Shown here: one piece after another, positions 34,315 to 42,466 of the stretch
How the letters are laid out: each line of letters opens with the position of its first letter
Numbering within the stretch: position 1 is the first letter of the stretch
NCBI RefSeq assembly: GCF_024170405.1
Contig: NZ_JALJYC010000003.1
Coordinates: 59,963 to 123,962, forward strand
Length of the DNA stretch: 64,000 nt
DNA from: Neisseria perflava
GTDB lineage: Bacteria; Pseudomonadota; Gammaproteobacteria; Burkholderiales; Neisseriaceae
Reading direction: 5' to 3'
Notes under the pieces: generated by a model
The model's database searches: none
What the model saw: the letters and a program-made list of their open reading frames with translations, nothing else
What the model was told of the DNA's origin: nothing
Made by a program: the position numbers and the translations under genes

Positions 34315-34680
34315 ATGATTGATTCTCTGAACGATAAAGAAATTCCGGGCAGAATGATTGCTTTGCAGTTGAAAGAAAAAACCATGCTTTACAACTGCTA
34401 TATGCCGTTTCTCAACTACGGCGGTTTGTTTGTGCCGACAGACGATTTGTTTACTTTGGGCGAAGATATTTTGCTGGCGGTAGAAATCATCGACCATCCG
34501 AAACGCTTCCTGCCAACCAAAGTCGCCTGGATTAATCCCGCCCGCACTTCGGCCAACCGCCCTAAAGGGATTGGCTTGGCTTTTACCGCCCACGAGAGCT
34601 GCCAGCAAATGAAAAGCTGGATTGAAACCGAGCTGGGTTCGGTGGCTTTACGCAGCGACCGTACCACTTTTACTTTATAA
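34315..34680 (+). CDS. pilZ: PilZ domain protein
   Basis: 121 residues, one PilZ domain, in the holB-pilZ-tatD order where the type IV pilus protein PilZ is encoded in Neisseria and Pseudomonas. The c-di-GMP-binding RxxxR motif is absent from the N-terminus, as in the founding PilZ, which acts through PilB/FimX-type contacts rather than c-di-GMP. It is needed for pilus assembly or function, and thereby for motility and competence. Confidence 0.94.
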   Translation: MIDSLNDKEIPGRMIALQLKEKTMLYNCYMPFLNYGGLFVPTDDLFTLGEDILLAVEIIDHPKRFLPTKVAWINPARTSANRPKGIGLAFTAHESCQQMKSWIETELGSVALRSDRTTFTL

Positions 34681-34697
34681 AATATTGATAATAAAAC

Positions 34698-35483
34698 ATG
34701 CAACTGATTGATTCACATTGCCATCTGAATTTTGAAGGCCTGAGCAGCCGCCTGCCGGAAGTGTTTGCCAATATGCAGGCGCAGGAAGTGCGCCAAGCCT
34801 TAGCCATCAGCGTCAGCCGTCACGGTTTTGAGGAAATTTTTGCCATCGCCGAGCAAAATCCGCATATTTTCTGCACCGTCGGCGTCCATCCCGACAGCGA
34901 GGAGGCGGCAGAATTTACCGTCGCCGAAATGGTGGAGCGCTGCCGCCATCCGAAGGTTGTCGGCGTGGGCGAAACCGGTTTGGATTATTACTGGTGCAAA
35001 GGCGATTTGGCCTGGCAACACCAACGCTTTGCCGACCATATCCAAGCGGCCAACGAAGCGGGCGTGCCGGTGATTGTGCACACGCGCGAGGCGGCGGCGG
35101 ATACTTTGCGCATTTTGAAAGAATGCGATACCCGAGCGGGCGTGATTCATTGTTTTTCCGAAGACGTAGCCTTTGCCAAGGCTGCGCTGGATTTGGGCTT
35201 GTATATTTCGTTTTCCGGTATTGTAACCTTTAAAAATGCGCCGCTGATTCAGGAAGCGGCCAAATATGTACCTGCCGACCGCATGTTGGTGGAAACCGAT
35301 GCGCCGTTTTTAGCGCCCGTGCCCAAACGCGGCAAGCAGAACGAGCCGTCTTTCGTGCGCTATACCGCCGAATTTATCGCCAAGCTGCGCGGCGAAAGTT
35401 TGGAAGACGTGGCGGCTTATACGACGGAAAACTTCTACCGTTTGTTTGACAAAGTGCCGAAGTGGGAAGCCGAGGCCGCCTGA
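34698..35483 (+). CDS. tatD: TatD-family metal-dependent deoxyribonuclease
   Basis: 261 residues, TIM-barrel amidohydrolase fold. Metal ligands are visible in DSHCHLNF (about 4-11), GETGLDYYW, VIVHTREA, VIHCFSED and VETDAPFLAP. Members are 3'-5' DNases or D-aminoacyl-tRNA-related hydrolases. The YcfH-type position behind holB fits this subgroup. It ends 13 bases before the small lipoprotein gene. Confidence 0.95.
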   Translation: MQLIDSHCHLNFEGLSSRLPEVFANMQAQEVRQALAISVSRHGFEEIFAIAEQNPHIFCTVGVHPDSEEAAEFTVAEMVERCRHPKVVGVGETGLDYYWCKGDLAWQHQRFADHIQAANEAGVPVIVHTREAAADTLRILKECDTRAGVIHCFSEDVAFAKAALDLGLYISFSGIVTFKNAPLIQEAAKYVPADRMLVETDAPFLAPVPKRGKQNEPSFVRYTAEFIAKLRGESLEDVAAYTTENFYRLFDKVPKWEAEAA

Positions 35484-35496
35484 AAGAGAGGATAAC

Positions 35497-35748
35497 ATGA
35501 TGAAATATTACGGATTGGGTATGGCTGTTATCGCCGCATTAAGCGCCTGCACCGCTGCGCCGGAAGCAAAACAGGAAGAACCGCAAGCCATCGGCATGGC
35601 GAATCCGGCTTCGGTATTTTGCGTGGAGCAGGGCGGGAAGCTGGTCGCGAAAAAAGATACGCAGGGCAATGAATATGCCATGTGCCATCTGCCGGACGGC
35701 AAAATTGTGGAAGAGTGGGATTACTACCGCCAGAAACATCAGAAATAA
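35497..35748 (+). CDS. Small DUF333 lipoprotein
   Basis: 83 residues. The signal peptide ends in the lipobox LSAC (Cys16). The mature part holds the DUF333 pattern NPASVFCVEQGG...GNEYAMCHLPDGK-EEW, with two cysteines that may pair. Similar small proteins are annotated as haemolysin-like lipoproteins without experimental support. Last gene of the holB run. Confidence 0.88.
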   Translation: MMKYYGLGMAVIAALSACTAAPEAKQEEPQAIGMANPASVFCVEQGGKLVAKKDTQGNEYAMCHLPDGKIVEEWDYYRQKHQK

Positions 35749-35813
35749 TCGAGTCAGGGAAATACCGCCATATCCGATGGATACGGCGGCATTTTTTAGA
35801 TAGAGCCAATCGA

Positions 35814-35860
35814 AAAACAACGAGGCCGTCTGAAAATATTTTCAGACGGCCTCGTTGTTT
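35814..35860. terminator. Bidirectional DUS terminator between the DUF333 gene and norB
   Basis: AAACAACGAGGCC...GGCCTCGTTGTTT: inverted DUS extended by 8 perfect flanking bases, between convergent genes. Confidence 0.85.
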
Positions 35861-35880
35861 CTTACTTCGTCTTCAGCAGT

Positions 35881-38139
35881 TTATTTTTTACTGCGGCTGA
35901 ACACGATTTTAGTTGCCTGCCATGCCACGCAGCAGGCGCCGCCGATGAAGATTAAGTCGGCTGCGGTGCGTACCCAGCGCAGGGTGTCTAAGAGTTCCAT
36001 TTGCAGGAATTCTTCGCTGCGGGCATACCACAAACCTTCGGTGATAGAGGCGTAGGCCTGAATCGCGCCGACCGGCAGCAGGCTGATGACAATCATGCCG
36101 ACCAAACCGCCGTTGAGCAGCCAGAAGCCCCAAGTCATCAGTTTGTCGTCAAATTCGACATCGGGTTTGATGTAACGCGCCACCAGCAGAACAAAGCCCA
36201 GCGCCAAGAAACCATAAACACCAAACAAAGCGGCATGCGCGTGTACAGCAGTGGTGTTCAGACCTTGGATGTAGAACAGGGAAATCGGCGGGTTAATCAG
36301 GAAACCGAATACGCCGGCACCAATCATGTTCCAAAATGCCACGGCCACGAAGCACATCAACGGCCAGCGCAGACGGCGCGCCCATTCTGCAGAATGTTGG
36401 TAAGACCAGTGTTCGTAGGCTTCACGACCCAACAATACCAGCGGTACGACTTCCAGCGCGGAGAAGCAGGCGCCGATGGCCATAGAAGCGGAGGTAGAGC
36501 CGGAGAAATACAAGTGGTGCAGCGTACCCGGCACGCCGCCCAGCATAAAGATAGCGGCTGCGGCCAGCGTAGAGGCGGTGGCGGTGCTGCGGCGTACAAA
36601 GCCCATGTTGTAGAAAATAAAGGCAAATGCGGCGGTGGCGAATACTTCAAAGAAGCCTTCTACCCACAGGTGCACCACCCACCAGCGCCAGTATTCCATC
36701 ACGGCAATCGGAGATTTCTCACCGTAAAACAGACCCGGTGCGTAGAACACGCCCACGCCCACCATAGAGGCCACGAAAATCGCCAGCAGATTTTTGTCGG
36801 TGCCTTTTTCTTTAAAGGCAGTCACGGTGCAGCGCAACATCAGGAACAGCCACAGCAGCAGGCCGACCATCAGCAGGAGTTGCCAGAAACGGCCCAAATC
36901 CAAGTATTCGTAACCTTGATGGCCGAACCAGAAGTTGAATTCCGGCGGAATGACGTGGGTCAGGGCGAAGAAGTTACCGGCATAAGAGCCGCCAACCACG
37001 ATAAACAGCGCGATATACAGGATGTTGACACCGGCGCGTTGGAATTTCGGGTCTTTGCCGCCGTTGACAATCGGTGCGAGGAACAGGCCGGCGGTCAAAA
37101 AGCCGGTGGCAATCCAGAAAATCGCCGATTGGATGTGCCAAGTACGGGTCAGGGCATAGGGGAACCAGTCGGCCATTTCAAAGCCCAGCGCTTTATCGAT
37201 GCCGTAGAAACCTTGGCCTTCGACGGTGTAGTGCGCAGTTAGACCACCCAGTAAAACCTGTACCACAAACAGCGCAACGGTCAGGAACACATATTTGCCC
37301 AAAGCTTTTTGCGAAGGAGTCAGTTGTACGCGGCTGATCGGATCTTCAGACGGCACTTGCACTTCTTCGTGTTTGCTCAGGAATGAATAACCCCACATCA
37401 ACAGGCCGATACCCATCAGCAGCAAAACCACGCTGGTGAATGACCACATGTAGTTTTCAGTGGTCGGCACGTTGTTGATTAAAGGCTCGTGCGGCCAGTT
37501 GTTGGTGTAGGTAAAGGTTTCACCCGGGCGGTTGGCTGAAGCAGACCAAGCTGTCCAGAAGAAGAAGTCAAACATTTTCTGACGCGCTTCGGCACTCGGC
37601 AAAGTGTTGTTTTTCATTGCAAAGTGGATGCGGGTTTGCAGATAGGTCGGGTCGTTGCCATACACGCCGTCGTAATAAGGCAGGATAGATTCGATGGCTT
37701 GCAAACGGGTGTCGCTGATGACCACGCTGCCGTCTTCTTTAATCCGGCTCTGCTCGCGGTATTCGTCAGCCAAACGGGTTTTCAAAGCGGCTTGTTGCTG
37801 CGCGTCCAATTCGGCAAATTTTTTGCCAAGTTCATTTTGCGCAGTAATGTCCAGCCAAGCGGACAATTCGCGGTGCAGCCAGTCGGCCGTCCAGTCGGGT
37901 GCCTGATAAGCGCCGTGACCCAGAATCGAGCCGATTTCCATGCCGCCGGTGGTTTGCCAGGCAGATTGACCGGCCAGAATATCATCTTTAGTCATGACGG
38001 TTTTGCCGGAAACGGTCACGATTTTTTCAGGATAAGGCGGGGCTTTTTTATAAACCTCGCTGCCCATATAGCCGAGAATGGTAAAGCCGACAATCAGCAC
38101 TGCAAAAAGCAGACACCAAAGCTTCTTGTACTGTCCCAT
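35881..38139 (-). CDS. norB: Quinol-dependent nitric oxide reductase
   Basis: 752 residues, the single-subunit qNOR form: an N-terminal extension (about 1-230, one anchor helix and a periplasmic cytochrome-c-like fold without haem motif) fused to the 12-helix haem-copper oxidase-like core. Core landmarks include WHIQSAIFWIATGFLTAG, HLWVEGFFEVFATAAFAFI and HAHAALFGVYGFLALG with metal-ligand histidines. It reduces NO to N2O with electrons from quinol in the inner membrane, detoxifying the product of AniA. It is divergent from aniA across a 382-base control region. Confidence 0.97.
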   Translation of the reverse strand: MGQYKKLWCLLFAVLIVGFTILGYMGSEVYKKAPPYPEKIVTVSGKTVMTKDDILAGQSAWQTTGGMEIGSILGHGAYQAPDWTADWLHRELSAWLDITAQNELGKKFAELDAQQQAALKTRLADEYREQSRIKEDGSVVISDTRLQAIESILPYYDGVYGNDPTYLQTRIHFAMKNNTLPSAEARQKMFDFFFWTAWSASANRPGETFTYTNNWPHEPLINNVPTTENYMWSFTSVVLLLMGIGLLMWGYSFLSKHEEVQVPSEDPISRVQLTPSQKALGKYVFLTVALFVVQVLLGGLTAHYTVEGQGFYGIDKALGFEMADWFPYALTRTWHIQSAIFWIATGFLTAGLFLAPIVNGGKDPKFQRAGVNILYIALFIVVGGSYAGNFFALTHVIPPEFNFWFGHQGYEYLDLGRFWQLLLMVGLLLWLFLMLRCTVTAFKEKGTDKNLLAIFVASMVGVGVFYAPGLFYGEKSPIAVMEYWRWWVVHLWVEGFFEVFATAAFAFIFYNMGFVRRSTATASTLAAAAIFMLGGVPGTLHHLYFSGSTSASMAIGACFSALEVVPLVLLGREAYEHWSYQHSAEWARRLRWPLMCFVAVAFWNMIGAGVFGFLINPPISLFYIQGLNTTAVHAHAALFGVYGFLALGFVLLVARYIKPDVEFDDKLMTWGFWLLNGGLVGMIVISLLPVGAIQAYASITEGLWYARSEEFLQMELLDTLRWVRTAADLIFIGGACCVAWQATKIVFSRSKK

Positions 38140-38173
38140 TTCAAGTACTCCTTTTTTGGAAAGTGGTTGGTTA

Positions 38174-38196
38174 TAGATTCGTACTAAATGAATGTT
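38174..38196 (-). promoter_or_regulatory. Candidate NsrR operator at the norB promoter
   Basis: On the minus strand the half AACATTCATTT matches 10 of 11 positions of the NsrR half-site pattern AANATGCATTT. The second half is poor (about 6 of 11). A -10-like TACAAT (complement of 38201-38206) places the transcript start inside the site, fitting NO-relieved repression. Confidence 0.4.
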
Positions 38197-38421
38197 AAGG
38201 ATTGTAGCACGGCTTAAAGGATAAAGAAAACGGTTTTAACACTTTTATTTTTGCTTGTTTTATTGATAAAAATAATATTTATTATCGTTTCTATTAATAA
38301 AAATAAGGTAATTTGATGATTTATCTTGGCGGAAATCATCAAAAATTAATCTTTTATGATGATGGATGTGTAGTTATTAAGGATTAATTCAGCCTTAAAA
38401 GATTCAAATTTTATGAATTAA

Positions 38422-38435
38422 TTGATTTAGGTCAA
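38422..38435 (+). promoter_or_regulatory. FNR box of the aniA promoter
   Basis: TTGATTTAGGTCAA matches TTGATNNNNATCAA at 9 of 10 defined positions. Its centre lies 41.5 bp before about 38470, the start expected from a -10-like CATAAT at 38458-38463. That is the class II FNR geometry known for neisserial aniA. The rest of the 382-base norB-aniA gap is A/T-rich with no gene. Confidence 0.8.
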
Positions 38436-38521
38436 GATTCGTAAAATCAAAACTACACATAATGACTTAAAAATACATAAACCCGATTTTTTACCATCTC
38501 TCCAAAAAAGGAAACACAACC

Positions 38522-39688
38522 ATGAAACGCCAAGCCTTAGCTGCGATTATCGCTTCCATGTTTGTTTTAGCTGCCTGCGGCGGCGATGACAAAGCTGCCA
38601 ACCAGTCAGCAGACACCCAAGCTTCTGCTGTTGCCGCTTCTGCCGAACAAACTGCTGCGGCCGACACCCCGTCAAGCGAATTGCCGGTAATTGATGCCAT
38701 TGTGACGCATGCGCCGGAAGTGCCGCCGCCGACCGACCGCGACCATCCGGCCAAAGTCCGCGTGAAAATGACCACTGTTGAAAAAACCATGAAAATGGCC
38801 GACGGTGTGGATTACCACTACTGGACATTTGACGGCGATGTTCCGGGTCAGATGATTCGCGTACGCGAAGGCGATACCGTGGAAGTGGAATTCTCCAACG
38901 ACCCGTCTTCTACCGTACCGCATAACGTGGACTTCCACGCGGCGACCGGTCAGGGCGGCGGCGCGGAAGCCAGCTTTACTGCGCCGGGTCATACTTCTAC
39001 GTTTACTTTTAAAGCATTGCAAGCCGGTTTGTATATCTACCACTGCGCCACTGCGCCGGTGGGCATGCACATCGCCAACGGTATGTACGGCTTGATTTTG
39101 GTCGAACCGAAAGAAGGCCTGCCGAAAGTGGATAAAGAGTTCTACGTGGTACAGGGTGATTTCTACACCCAAGGCAAATACGGTGCGCAAGGCCTGCAAG
39201 CCTTTGATATGGATAAAGCGATTGCGGAAAAACCGGAATATGTGGTGTTCAACGGTCATGTCGGTTCGATTGCGGGCGACAACGCCCTGAAAGCCAAAGT
39301 CGGCGAAACCGTGCGCATGTATGTCGGCAACGGCGGCCCGAATCTGGTGTCTTCTTTCCACGTGATTGGTGAAATCTTCGACAAAGTATATGTGGAAGGC
39401 GGCAAACTGATTAACGAAAACGTCCAAAGCACGCTGATTCCGGCGGGCGGCGCGGCGATGGTGGAATTTAAAGTGGATGTACCGGGCAGCTACACGCTGG
39501 TGGATCACTCGATTTTCCGTGCGTTTAACAAAGGCGCATTGGGTCAGTTGAAAGTGGAAGGCGAAGACAACCCTGAAATCATGAGCAAAAAACTGAGCGA
39601 TACCGTGTACCAACCGGCCGCACCTGCCACTGCGTCTGCCCCGGCTGCGGTTTCCGCTCCGGCAGCAGCCGCATCTGCTGCAAAATAA
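38522..39688 (+). CDS. aniA: Copper nitrite reductase, outer-membrane lipoprotein
   Basis: 388 residues. The lipobox LAAC (Cys19) anchors it to the outer membrane. Two cupredoxin domains follow. Type 1 copper ligands are visible in YHCATAPVGMH and type 2 histidines in VPHNVDFHAA and SSFHVIGE. A linker of about 50 residues precedes the core, and the C-terminal tail from about residue 364 consists of A/S/P repeats (TASAPAAVSAPAAAASAA), the kind of tail that is O-glycosylated in gonococcal AniA. It reduces nitrite to NO under oxygen limitation. Confidence 0.97.
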   Translation: MKRQALAAIIASMFVLAACGGDDKAANQSADTQASAVAASAEQTAAADTPSSELPVIDAIVTHAPEVPPPTDRDHPAKVRVKMTTVEKTMKMADGVDYHYWTFDGDVPGQMIRVREGDTVEVEFSNDPSSTVPHNVDFHAATGQGGGAEASFTAPGHTSTFTFKALQAGLYIYHCATAPVGMHIANGMYGLILVEPKEGLPKVDKEFYVVQGDFYTQGKYGAQGLQAFDMDKAIAEKPEYVVFNGHVGSIAGDNALKAKVGETVRMYVGNGGPNLVSSFHVIGEIFDKVYVEGGKLINENVQSTLIPAGGAAMVEFKVDVPGSYTLVDHSIFRAFNKGALGQLKVEGEDNPEIMSKKLSDTVYQPAAPATASAPAAVSAPAAAASAAK

Positions 39689-39706
39689 TCAGTTAGCGTC
39701 ATTTGT

Positions 39707-39760
39707 AAAAACCGCCGTTATCCGGCAGTAACCTTATTTTTAACGGGTAACGGTGGTTTT
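39707..39760 (+). terminator. Terminator after aniA
   Basis: AAAACCGCCGTTA ... TAACGGTGGTTTT, a 13-bp stem with one G-T pair and a smaller hairpin (CCGGCAGTAACC...) inside. A DUS inverted pair follows at 39774-39820. Confidence 0.7.
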
Positions 39761-39773
39761 ATACCCAGATTGA

Positions 39774-39820
39774 TTTTTCAGACGGCCTTTGCCGTGTGGC
39801 AACCGAGGCCGTCTGAAAAA
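39774..39820. repeat. DUS inverted pair between aniA and the nirV-like gene
   Basis: Two DUS cores in outward inverted orientation, flanked by ATTTTTC and GAAAAAT, can form a hairpin 25 bases before the next start codon. Confidence 0.65.
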
Positions 39821-39845
39821 TCCATTTCTATAAAAACAAACCACT

Positions 39846-40601
39846 ATGAATACCTTCCGACTCTTTGCTTTATGCGGTATCTTGGCCTGCGGCAGCGTGG
39901 CGGCAGCAGATATGGCTGCGGTTGACGGCGGCAGCTATCGGCCGCTGTATCTGAAAAAAGAAACCCCCTTGATTCGCGTCAAGCCCTACCGTATCGACAA
40001 ATATCCTGTCACCAATGCCGATTTTGCTGCGTTCGTCAAAAAACATCCGCAATGGCAGCGGGGCAAAGTGTCGTCCAAACAGGCGGAAGACGGCTATTTG
40101 AAACACTGGGTGAAAAGCGGCAACGGTTTTGCGCCCAAACAGTCGGAAGCCCGTCATCCTGTGACCAATGTTTCCTGGTTTGCCGCGCACGCCTATTGCG
40201 CCGCGCAAGGCAAGCGCCTGCCGACCATAGACGAATGGGAATTTGCCGGACAAGCCTCCGCCACGCAGAAAAACGGTACTGCCGAAGCAGGCTATAACCG
40301 CACGATTTTGGATTGGTATGCCGACGGCGGACGTAACGGCTTGCGCAATATCGGCCAAAGCCCGGCCAACTACTGGGGTATTTACGACATGCACGGCTTG
40401 ATTTGGGAATGGACGGAAGATTTCAACAGCAGCCTACTGGCCGCCGGTTCGAGCACGCAGATGTTTTGCAGCGGCGCTTCGGCCGGTTCGAGCGATCCGA
40501 GTAATTACGCGGCATTTTTGCGTTTCGGTATCCGCACCAGTTTGCAGGCTAAATATACTTTGAACAACTTGGGGTTCCGGTGCGCGGTGTCGGATAAGTG
40601 A
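39846..40601 (+). CDS. FGE-sulfatase (SUMF1) domain protein, NirV-like
   Basis: 251 residues with a signal peptide (cleavage after about residue 20, CGSVAAA). The rest is a formylglycine-generating-enzyme-type fold: VDGGSYRPLYL, IDKYPVTNADFAAFVKKHP, NVSWFAAHAYCAAQGKRLPTIDEWEFAG, and IWEWTEDF near residue 185, ending in NNLGFRCA. Genes of this fold (nirV) accompany copper nitrite reductase genes in several denitrifiers, and here it lies directly behind aniA. Whether it modifies a protein or has a structural role is not known. The two catalytic cysteines of true FGE are not clearly in place. Confidence 0.85.
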   Translation: MNTFRLFALCGILACGSVAAADMAAVDGGSYRPLYLKKETPLIRVKPYRIDKYPVTNADFAAFVKKHPQWQRGKVSSKQAEDGYLKHWVKSGNGFAPKQSEARHPVTNVSWFAAHAYCAAQGKRLPTIDEWEFAGQASATQKNGTAEAGYNRTILDWYADGGRNGLRNIGQSPANYWGIYDMHGLIWEWTEDFNSSLLAAGSSTQMFCSGASAGSSDPSNYAAFLRFGIRTSLQAKYTLNNLGFRCAVSDK

Positions 40602-40630
40602 AGACAGCGCCGCCATAACACAGCAGCTTG

Positions 40631-40660
40631 GACGGTATCGCAAGATACCGTCGTTTTTTT
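40631..40660 (+). terminator. Rho-independent terminator after the nirV-like gene
   Basis: GACGGTATC - GCAA - GATACCGTC then GTTTTTTT, a perfect 9-bp stem with a GCAA loop. Confidence 0.93.
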
Positions 40661-40779
40661 CAGACGGCCTTTGCAAGCATTTTCCGGAAAAAGCAGAATT
40701 AAAACGTGCAAAAACGCGGCGGCTGTGGCATAATGCCGTCATCTTTTCATAAAGATATTCAGGAGTTTGCACCGGTTGC

Positions 40780-40802
40780 GGCTGGGCAAACTTGTCCGAG
40801 CC
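40780..40802 (+). promoter_or_regulatory. Leader hairpin upstream of rpsO
   Basis: GGCTGGGCA - AACT - TGTCC G AGCC, 36 bases before the S15 start and downstream of a -10-like CATAAT (40729-40734). S15 represses its own mRNA through leader structures in several bacteria. This one is a candidate only. Confidence 0.35.
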
Positions 40803-40837
40803 TACGAGCTCATATTTATTTTCGGAGTTTTTCCATC

Positions 40838-41107
40838 ATGGCATTGACCGTAGAACAAAAAGCACAAATCGTTAAAGATTTCCAACGCAAAGAAGGCGAT
40901 ACCGGTTCTTCTGAAGTACAAGTTGCACTGTTGACTTTCCGCATCAACGACCTGACCCCGCACTTCAAAGCCAACGCAAAAGACCACCACAGCCGTCGCG
41001 GCCTGTTGAAAATGGTGAGCCAACGCCGCCGTTTGCTGTCTTACCTGCGCCGTACCAAACCGGATACTTACCGCACTTTGATTACCCGCTTGGGTCTGCG
41101 TAAATAA
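40838..41107 (+). CDS. rpsO: 30S ribosomal protein S15
   Basis: 89 residues, full length, from the ATG after CGGAG. It has the conserved LTxRINDLTPHFKANAKDHHSRRGLL and QRRRLLSYLRR segments that bind the 16S central domain and reach the 50S subunit. Its own terminator follows. Confidence 0.98.
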   Translation: MALTVEQKAQIVKDFQRKEGDTGSSEVQVALLTFRINDLTPHFKANAKDHHSRRGLLKMVSQRRRLLSYLRRTKPDTYRTLITRLGLRK

Positions 41108-41125
41108 TCTGTTTTGTGCAAGTCT

Positions 41126-41153
41126 CGCCGTCCATTTTCGGGCGGCGTTTTTT
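41126..41153 (+). terminator. Rho-independent terminator after rpsO
   Basis: CGCCGTCC - ATTTTC - GGGCGGCG then TTTTTT, one T-G pair in the stem. Confidence 0.88.
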
Positions 41154-41213
41154 ATGCGCAGACAGGGCAGTAGTGCTACAATCAAAGCGTCTTTTCTCAG
41201 CAAAGGAGCCCTT

Positions 41214-41816
41214 ATGAAACTCTATCTTAGCAACACTTCCCCTTACGGCCGCCTGTGTCTGACCCGCGCTTATTTATTGGGTTTGAACGATTTACAGCTG
41301 GTGTTTACCGACCCGTGGCAGAATCCGCCCGAATTGGAAGCCAAAAACCCCTTCAGCCAGATTCCGGTATTGGAAACCGACAGCGGCGAAATCATTTACA
41401 ACAGCCTACTGATTTGCCAATATTGGGAAAACGGCCGAGTAACTTCCGCAGAAGGTCTGAATCTTATCGGCTACGCCATGGCTTTGCTGGACAACGCCAT
41501 CAGCGCCTTCAAATTGGAGAAAAAAACCGGGGAGAGCCGCGAGCATTTCTTGGTCAAACGCAACTTGGAAGCTATCGCCCGCGCCCTGCCGCATGTGCCA
41601 ACATTTGCCGCCGACAGCCGCGAATGGCCGCAGGTAATGTTGGGCGTATGCCTGCTGACGGTGAAACTGCGCTATCCCGAAATTTTCGACGGCCATGCCC
41701 GCAGCGATACGCAAACTGCGTTGGCCGCCTTTGCGCAGCAGCCGTTTGTTGTCCAAACCAATCCAGATGTATTGGGTGAAACCCTGCCCGCGACCATCGG
41801 CGACATTCCCGCTTAA
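41214..41816 (+). CDS. Glutathione S-transferase family protein
   Basis: 200 residues from ATG 41214, preceded by AAAGGAG. The thioredoxin-fold N-domain has SNTSPYGRLCLTRAYLL, the cis-Pro motif QIPVLETDSGEIIYNSLLI and glutathione-binding Glu-Ser-like Tyr-Asn-Ser. The C-domain is helical. A bacterial GST of unknown substrate, followed 35 bases on by a glutathione peroxidase-like gene, so the pair may share a redox role. Confidence 0.88.
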   Translation: MKLYLSNTSPYGRLCLTRAYLLGLNDLQLVFTDPWQNPPELEAKNPFSQIPVLETDSGEIIYNSLLICQYWENGRVTSAEGLNLIGYAMALLDNAISAFKLEKKTGESREHFLVKRNLEAIARALPHVPTFAADSREWPQVMLGVCLLTVKLRYPEIFDGHARSDTQTALAAFAQQPFVVQTNPDVLGETLPATIGDIPA

Positions 41817-41851
41817 ACACCAACAGGGCATTGCCCTAGAAAGGAAACAGC

Positions 41852-42388
41852 ATGACCTCGGTTTATGATTTCACCATGAAAGACGCTAAAGGCGCAGACG
41901 TGGCTTTGTCCGATTACAAAGGCAAAGTTTTGCTGATTGTCAACACCGCCACCCGCTGCGGCCTGACCCCGCAATATGAAGAGCTGCAAAAGCTGTATGA
42001 CCAGTATGCCGCGCAAGGCTTGGAAATTTTGGATTTCCCGTGTAACCAGTTCCGTGAGCAGGCGCCGGAGAGCAGCAGCGAAATTGCCCAAGTGTGTCAG
42101 ATGAAATTCGGTACCAAATTTAAAATCTTCGACAAAATTGAAGTCAACGGCCCGAATGCCGCGCCTTTATACGTTTATTTGAAAGCGCAAAAGCCGGAAG
42201 ACAAAGGCAATCATGTATTCAAAGATTTACTGATTCGTTTGGCTTCAATGGGTGAAAACCGCGAAGGCAGCGACATCAAATGGAATTTCACCAAATTTCT
42301 GATTAACCGCGACGGCGAAGTGGTGGAACGCTTTGCACCGAGCGTGACGCCGTCTGAAATTGCAGACGATATTCAGGCTTTGCTGTAA
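41852..42388 (+). CDS. gpx: Glutathione peroxidase family protein (thiol peroxidase type)
   Basis: 178 residues. The peroxidatic cysteine lies in NTATRCGLTPQYEELQ (about 36), where animal enzymes have selenocysteine. The other conserved elements FPCNQFREQAP with Gln/Cys and KWNFTKFLINRDG are present. Such enzymes reduce peroxides with thioredoxin or glutathione. Probably cotranscribed with the GST gene. Confidence 0.94.
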   Translation: MTSVYDFTMKDAKGADVALSDYKGKVLLIVNTATRCGLTPQYEELQKLYDQYAAQGLEILDFPCNQFREQAPESSSEIAQVCQMKFGTKFKIFDKIEVNGPNAAPLYVYLKAQKPEDKGNHVFKDLLIRLASMGENREGSDIKWNFTKFLINRDGEVVERFAPSVTPSEIADDIQALL

Positions 42389-42409
42389 ATATCAAATTCA
42401 TTAAAGATA

Positions 42410-42453
42410 AAGGCCGTCTGAAAACGATTTATCATTTTCAGACGGCCTTTTTG
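42410..42453. terminator. DUS inverted-pair terminator between gpx and accD
   Basis: AAAGGCC...GGCCTTT hairpin with outer A/T runs between convergent genes. Confidence 0.8.
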
Positions 42454-42466
42454 TTTTCCTGTGAAA

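Noticed and set aside
36001..37242. 413-codon open frame opposite norB
   Set aside because: Antisense shadow of an unmistakable norB, with Gln/His/Arg-rich low-complexity translation.
38672..39613. 313-codon open frame opposite aniA
   Set aside because: Antisense to aniA, His/Phe/Arg-rich, no motif.
40780..40802. Riboswitch before rpsO
   Set aside because: Only one short hairpin; no conserved aptamer of a known class is recognisable.
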